A DNA stretch of 64,000 bases from Firmicutes bacterium CAG:194 (GTDB lineage Bacteria > Bacillota > Clostridia > Lachnospirales > Lachnospiraceae). The position numbers and the translations under genes were made by a program. This document shows positions 60,193-64,000 of this stretch, piece after piece (within the stretch, counting starts at the first letter, position 1; each line of letters begins with the position of its first letter). The DNA lies in the NCBI GenBank assembly GCA_000432915.1, contig HF995241.1, forward strand, positions 14,687 to 78,686, written 5' to 3'. The notes beneath the pieces are model-generated. The model was not told where the DNA came from. It did no database searches and saw only the letters and a program-made list of their open reading frames with translations.

Positions 60193-60639
60193 TTTATTCC
60201 GAACCGGTTTTTCTTCGACCGGCGGAAATTCCTTTTCCAGTTCTTCCGGCGTTTTCGGTACATCACCGAACAAGTCTTCGTCCATACTTCCTGATTCAAC
60301 CACATTATAAAAGAAATCTCTTACCGTCTGACGCTGATCGGCGTCTAATTTCAAATACTGGTAAACCAGATTATAACTGAAATCGTCAAGATTAAATTCC
60401 TTTTTTAACTGATCCATAGTATCAGAAGGACTTTTTACTTTCATTTCTCCGGATCCGGTTCTTAACCATTCTTCATTTATGGAAAACTCGGAACAGATAA
60501 GTTTTATCATAGGTTCTTTTATCTCTACACGACCACGTTCTAAATTATTTATTACGTCGCCGCTTACACCTATTCTTTGACCGAAAGCCGCGCGCGAAAG
60601 ACCTATTTCTTCGCGTAAGCAACGGATTCTTTCATTCAT
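60181..60639 (-). CDS. Phage repressor (XRE family)
   Basis: A 152-residue protein. The N-terminal Cro/C1 helix-turn-helix (LREEIGLSRAAFGQRIGVSG, then DVINNLERGRVEI) is followed by a helical oligomerisation part and a proline/glutamate tail; no peptidase domain is visible. A run of seven G lies before the ATG. Divergent promoters with four operator sites lie immediately upstream, so it is the likely lysogeny repressor. Confidence 0.88.
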   Translation of the reverse strand: MNERIRCLREEIGLSRAAFGQRIGVSGDVINNLERGRVEIKEPMIKLICSEFSINEEWLRTGSGEMKVKSPSDTMDQLKKEFNLDDFSYNLVYQYLKLDADQRQTVRDFFYNVVESGSMDEDLFGDVPKTPEELEKEFPPVEEKPVRNKETG

Positions 60640-60687
60640 CACGTCACCCCCCCTTTCGTTTTATGAACACATAATATCATTATTTCT

Positions 60688-60797
60688 TTGGTTCGTCAAC
60701 CAAAATATTTTTATATTTTTTGTAAAAATGGTTGACAAACCAAGATAAAACATATATACTTGGCTTATCAACCAAACAGAAGCGGTTGACGAACTAA
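60688..60797. promoter_or_regulatory. Lysogeny switch: four repressor operators and divergent promoters
   Basis: Four copies of TTGGTTNGTCAACCAA-type sites lie at 60688-60703, 60728-60743, 60760-60775 and 60782-60797. The rightward promoter is TTGACA (60732-60737), 17-base spacer, TATACT (60755-60760). The leftward promoter has a TTGACG/TATTAT pair overlapping the first site. Site spacing is uneven (40, 32 and 22 bases), as in classical lambda-like switches. Confidence 0.88.
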
Positions 60798-60823
60798 AAA
60801 ACAACAGAAAGGGGGCCGTACTT

Positions 60824-60979
60824 ATGGCAAACGAAAAGAACATTACAACAGTACGCGACGAAGACAAATCTTTTATCCGCGTGATTATGTCACTTCCACC
60901 GGAAAAGAAAAATCTTATCCAGGGAATTATTATCGGCCTGGATCTGCAAGAGAAACAGACCGCAACGGCGGCCAGATAG
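60824..60979 (+). CDS. Small early phage protein
   Basis: A 51-residue protein (MANEKNITTVRDEDKSFIRV and onward). AAAGGGGG lies nine bases before the ATG. It is the first gene from the rightward promoter and thus the positional equivalent of cro, but no helix-turn-helix is evident. Confidence 0.65.
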   Translation: MANEKNITTVRDEDKSFIRVIMSLPPEKKNLIQGIIIGLDLQEKQTATAAR

Positions 60980-61063
60980 GCCGCCAGCACTTCGACATAT
61001 AGCCGGAACAACCGACTGCAATCGGCGGCTGATGTTGGAAATAAGCGAAAGGAAAAATTGAAT

Positions 61064-61936
61064 ATGGATAACTTTAGAATCTATGACACAATGTTCCGAT
61101 TCAATAACGAAACCGAACGACCTTCGGGCGTATGGCGACGGAACCAGAAATTCGTCCACGACGCGTATTTTTGGAAAATTCTTAATATGCTGAAAGACGA
61201 AGGCTTCGACGTACACCACGACGAAAGCGTTTCAAAGATAATTCGAAGAAATTACATCGAAGGGATCAGAAGGGATTTGAAATTCAAGGCCCAGCGGTTC
61301 CCGGCTGGCTTCGAAATTGTTTTTTACCAGGACGTTGTTCACGAAAACCCACACGGTGGTTTTTATGATTTTGACAAGCGGCAAAAAATGCCATACCTGA
61401 TCGGGCTTCAATATGAAAAATACATGAACCTGATTGTCAAGAAAATAAAAAGTCTTGTGGAAGTTGAAGATAAATCCAGTATAAAGACAAAGACCGCGGA
61501 AGAATGGGTAAAAGCGCGATATGTTGAATCGTGCCACTACCCACAAACCGATATGAATTTTGATCTTCATGTGCTGGACGGTCAAGGACACGAAGGCCAG
61601 TACGGCCTAGATCGCGACGGAAAGGAAATTCACAACGGCGACATTAAATACTTCCGTTACTGGCGTGACGGCCGGATATATCGCGGCCGGGTATATTACG
61701 ATCTCAACATGAACTGGATTGTCATTTTGAACAAAAAGGACACACACGTCATTTCTTGCTGGGAACTGTTCGATCTTACGCCGGAAGATAATCTTCACCG
61801 AATGAAGGATCCGACACGATCAGAAGGTTATAAAAAGTATATGGCCCACCTGGAAAAACTGGAAGCTGAAAAGACAAAAGATCTTGTGATTGAGTTAAAA
61901 CGCCGCGGCTATGCGGTGAAGATAGAAAGGAAATAA
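61064..61936 (+). CDS. Phage protein with YopX-like segment
   Basis: A protein of about 290 residues. Residues about 185-225 (GLDRDGKEIHNGDIKYFRYW, then a YYDLNMNWIVIL end) resemble the repeated GKEI-GDI pattern of YopX family phage proteins. The rest is unrecognised; a charged helical C terminus may be coiled coil. AAAGGA precedes a TTG at 61058 and the ATG at 61064; the ATG is preferred. Confidence 0.65.
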   Translation: MDNFRIYDTMFRFNNETERPSGVWRRNQKFVHDAYFWKILNMLKDEGFDVHHDESVSKIIRRNYIEGIRRDLKFKAQRFPAGFEIVFYQDVVHENPHGGFYDFDKRQKMPYLIGLQYEKYMNLIVKKIKSLVEVEDKSSIKTKTAEEWVKARYVESCHYPQTDMNFDLHVLDGQGHEGQYGLDRDGKEIHNGDIKYFRYWRDGRIYRGRVYYDLNMNWIVILNKKDTHVISCWELFDLTPEDNLHRMKDPTRSEGYKKYMAHLEKLEAEKTKDLVIELKRRGYAVKIERK

Positions 61937-61940
61937 GCAC

Positions 61941-62180
61941 ATGGCACAGGAAAAGGAAATCAAGAATTTTGTTTTCAATTACACCGACGGAACAAGTAAA
62001 ACCGTCGAAAAAGGTTTCTTCTGTCATACCAAAGACGAACCGAACGGCGAATCGACGTTAAGTTTTGAATTTACTGGTGTATCTGGAAAAGACCTGACAC
62101 AAATTGTTTTGGGGTGCGTTGAGTTGGGCGCACGCCTGGGAATGTTCGACAAAAAGGAAAGTGAGGAAATAAGCGAATGA
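61941..62180 (+). CDS. Phage hypothetical protein
   Basis: A 79-residue acidic protein (VFNYTDGTSKTVEKGFFCHT within) I do not recognise. Its stop overlaps the start of the next gene by four bases (ATGA), so it may be a partner or chaperone of the lectin-type protein, as small upstream genes are in some tail-fibre operons. Confidence 0.65.
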   Translation: MAQEKEIKNFVFNYTDGTSKTVEKGFFCHTKDEPNGESTLSFEFTGVSGKDLTQIVLGCVELGARLGMFDKKESEEISE

Positions 62181-63148
62181 GTAACACGAAAGAATCTATT
62201 GTTTTAAAGTATGACGACATGGGAATCCCTTCAATCATGCTGAAAGTTGAGAACACGGCGAAGACACCGGAAGAAGCGGATCGAATGTTTTTCGTCCGCG
62301 GTGTGGAATATGATTCCATTTATTTAAGCCAGTTCGTTAATTGTATCAGAAACGGACGCGCGTATTCGTTACCGGCGGTTGATCCGGCCGTAAGAATTAA
62401 CTTCGACGAAGCAATCGCCGCGTGTAAGAGAAAGGGCCGCGGCTGGCACTTACTGACCTGGGCGGAATGGAAATATATTCGCGAACATACGATTCCGGAT
62501 ATTCACGGAAATACAAGCTTCGGCAAGTATCACAACGACGAAACAGAAGTCGGAATCGGTGCTCCAAATTGTGGAAGAACACTGACCGGCACCGGCCCGG
62601 CGAACTGGTTCCACAACGGCAACAAAGAAACCGGAATCGCTGATGTGGTCGGCCTTGTCTGGAAAATGATCGCTGGACTTCGATTGAAAAGCGGTGTGAT
62701 CCAGTATATGCCGGATAACGACGCGGCGGCACCTGACGCGGATCTTTCGATTTCTTCGGAAGAATTCCAGGAAGTACACGTTGACGATCTTCCGTTCCCA
62801 GATCCGGTAAGGATAGGAGCAAACGAAGACGGCGAACTTGTTATCACGACCGACAAAGAAAAGGTTGACGGCTGGGCCGGTGGAATGAGATCGGAAACAT
62901 ACGTCAATTTGACCGAAGTTCCGCAGATCCTGAAAGACTTAGGAATCATCACGGACGACATGAAGGAAAATTCGGAATGGTTATCAGCAGACGCCGATCT
63001 GGAAGAAGCAATCCCGTTCGTGGGTGGCAGTTGCTACAGCACTTCGAACGCTGGCCCTTCCGCGTTGCTCTTGGACGGCGTACGTTCGCACGTCTGGGCG
63101 GACCTCGGCTTTTTCTCCGCTTGTTTAGGGGAACCTGTTCGCCGATAA
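62177..63148 (+). CDS. C-type-lectin-fold variable protein, probable DGR target
   Basis: A 323-residue protein related to formylglycine-enzyme-like phage proteins: YDDMGIPSIMLKVEN at the start, then GWHLLTWAEWKYI, and GLVWKMIAGLRLKSGVIQYM (usual GNVWEWVGGLRL). The end, GGSCYSTSNAGPSALLLDGV and ADLGFFSACLG, aligns with the variable region of diversity-generating retroelement targets (normally GGSWNNG-NAG-FALNLNN-R, GFR). Codons there (TGC, TAC, AGC, CTC, GAC, CAC, GTC) look like edited AAC codons. The template repeat and reverse transcriptase would lie beyond 64,000. Probably a receptor-binding or tail-tip protein. Confidence 0.85.
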   Translation: MSNTKESIVLKYDDMGIPSIMLKVENTAKTPEEADRMFFVRGVEYDSIYLSQFVNCIRNGRAYSLPAVDPAVRINFDEAIAACKRKGRGWHLLTWAEWKYIREHTIPDIHGNTSFGKYHNDETEVGIGAPNCGRTLTGTGPANWFHNGNKETGIADVVGLVWKMIAGLRLKSGVIQYMPDNDAAAPDADLSISSEEFQEVHVDDLPFPDPVRIGANEDGELVITTDKEKVDGWAGGMRSETYVNLTEVPQILKDLGIITDDMKENSEWLSADADLEEAIPFVGGSCYSTSNAGPSALLLDGVRSHVWADLGFFSACLGEPVRR

Positions 63149-63323
63149 AGCGGCTATTCGCGCCGTTAAAACAATGGCACAGACAGCCGTTGCGGTGATC
63201 GGCACAAGCACCGTTGTAGCCGCCGTAGACTGGAAGATCGTCGTATCTTCCGCCGTAGTTTCTGGCGTTGTAAGCATTTTAACAAGTGTTGCCGGTATTC
63301 CGGAAGTAGAAAGTGAGGAATAA
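63135..63323 (+). CDS. Phage holin (r1t-like), start unclear
   Basis: The frame reads NLFADKAAIRAVKTMAQTAV, then AVIGTSTVVAAVDWKIVVSS, the pattern of r1t-type holins, with two short hydrophobic helices and an acidic end. No ATG precedes the conserved start; the codon before AAC is GGG where ATG is expected. An AGGGG ribosome site lies just upstream, so a CTG at 63135 may be used, or translation may begin at the ATG at 63174 (49 residues). It directly precedes the endolysin. Confidence 0.65.
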   Translation: MFADKAAIRAVKTMAQTAVAVIGTSTVVAAVDWKIVVSSAVVSGVVSILTSVAGIPEVESEE

Positions 63324-63327
63324 TATC

Positions 63328-64000
63328 ATGGAAGTAAAAATGATTGACGTATCAGTTCATAATGGCGTTATTGACTGGGACAAGGTAAAGGCGTCTGGAA
63401 TCGGCGGCGTGCTTATGCGTTGCGGCTATGGTTCCGACATTGAAAGCCAGGACGACAAAATGTTCAAGAGAAACGCCGACGAGTGTTCCAGACTGGGGAT
63501 TCCGTTCGGCGTTTATCTGTATTCTTACGCAAAAAATACAGATATGGCAAAATCAGAAGCAGATCACGCGCTTCGTCTGGTGAAAGGCTACAAGCTTAGT
63601 TATCCGCTTTATATCGACGTTGAGGAAGCCAGCCAGTCCGGAATTGCGAAGGACGTTGTAAAAGTCTTTTGTGAAGCCGTGAAGGCCGCTGGTTACATGC
63701 CTGGCGTGTATGCTAACGAAAACTGGTGGAATAACTACCTGGTGGGCGTTGATTCATACACAAAATGGGTTGCAAAGTACGGAGTAAACAACGGACAGCC
63801 TGGAAACAAGCCGAACGTTTCAAACTTCGATATTTGGCAGTACACCAGCAAGGGATCATGTGACGGAATCGGATCTTCCGGACTTGACATGAATATTTGT
63901 TACAGAGATTTTCCGGCAGAACTGGGCGGATCAAAGCCAGCACCGGCACAGCCGAAGAAGTCCAACGAGGAAATCGCGAAGGAAGTTCTGGCCGGAGCCT
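63328..64000 (+). CDS. GH25 endolysin with CW_7 repeat (3' end outside the window)
   Basis: An open frame runs to the window edge. Residues 1-about 200 are a GH25 lysozyme: MIDVSVHNGVIDWDKVKASG at the start, YPLYIDVEEA with the catalytic acids, and FDIWQYTSKGSCDGIG near the end. It then has a proline-alanine linker (KPAPAQPKK), and SNEEIAKEVLAGA begins a CW_7 wall-binding repeat. It cleaves peptidoglycan glycan strands for phage release. GAGGAA precedes the ATG. Confidence 0.92.
   Translation, partial: MEVKMIDVSVHNGVIDWDKVKASGIGGVLMRCGYGSDIESQDDKMFKRNADECSRLGIPFGVYLYSYAKNTDMAKSEADHALRLVKGYKLSYPLYIDVEEASQSGIAKDVVKVFCEAVKAAGYMPGVYANENWWNNYLVGVDSYTKWVAKYGVNNGQPGNKPNVSNFDIWQYTSKGSCDGIGSSGLDMNICYRDFPAELGGSKPAPAQPKKSNEEIAKEVLAGA

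Larger units (their letters stand above)
55062..64000. mobile_element. Prophage inserted in cwlD (right end outside the window)
   Basis: The left boundary is inferred from where CwlD homology stops, near 55,062. Evidence for phage: a large serine integrase, a repressor with multiple operators, many short tightly packed genes, a lectin-type variable protein, a holin and a GH25 endolysin. Codon use shifts to more CG- and AAC-rich codons than the host part. Serine integrases use short cores, so the exact attachment base cannot be set without attR. Confidence 0.88.

Noticed and set aside
62177..64000. Template repeat of the retroelement inside this window
   Set aside because: I looked for a second adenine-rich copy of the 63023-63140 region on either strand and saw none; it is expected beyond the right edge.
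1..64000. tRNA or rRNA genes
   Set aside because: I saw no cloverleaf-like segment with a TTCGANTC-type arm, and no conserved rRNA phrases.

Overview
This window looks like chromosomal DNA of a spore-forming, gut-type Clostridium relative, most likely family Lachnospiraceae. The pointers are anaerobic fermentation genes (pflB/pflA, an 8-iron ferredoxin), a very large secreted GH10 xylanase with CBM and Big_2 modules, several sporulation genes (spoIID, spoIIQ, sipL, cwlD), strong Gram-positive Shine-Dalgarno sites, and purine-rich codon use. The genus cannot be fixed from sequence reading alone.

Positions 1-55,060 are host chromosome. In order they carry: the end of a class III aminotransferase; the two-subunit serine dehydratase (sdaAB, sdaAA); a T-box leader for isoleucine and ileS; the GH10 xylanase; glycogen phosphorylase; a large HTH regulator; a DegV protein; aconitase; an EF-hand protein; spoIID and spoIIQ; a cell-envelope cluster (cellulase-N-like lipoprotein, ddl, murF); plsC; a DMT transporter; pyrimidine genes pyrC-pyrK-pyrD, with pyrD broken by a 38-bp insertion; sipL; ispE with a GntR regulator; DUF1934; a fruK-like kinase; an aldo/keto reductase; gdpP-rplI-dnaB; a small HTH/lipoprotein island; ferredoxin; pflB-pflA; a BAX inhibitor-1 protein; DUF1858; mecA; a GH18 spore/cell-wall hydrolase; and cwlD.

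At about 55,060 cwlD is cut off before its last catalytic glutamate, and a prophage begins that continues past the right edge (to 64,000). The phage part holds a 667-residue large serine integrase, a repressor with four operator sites, small early genes, two probable morons (a lipoprotein and a membrane SWIM-finger protein), a membrane protein with a Cpl-7 (CW_7) wall-binding motif, a C-type-lectin protein that looks like the target of a diversity-generating retroelement, a holin, and a GH25 endolysin that also starts a CW_7 motif at the window edge. An integrase-bearing prophage inside a spore-cortex gene resembles skin-type elements that are excised during sporulation. That idea and the predicted retroelement are the two most interesting points in the window.

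A third theme is intergenic structure. Several host intergenic regions are packed with palindromic modules: hairpins with three-base loops (often GAA), frequently two inside one outer stem. Copies keep the pairing while changing the bases, which is evidence for selection on structure. One cluster lies in the ileS leader between the T-box terminator and the start codon. Two other dispersed repeat families are also present.
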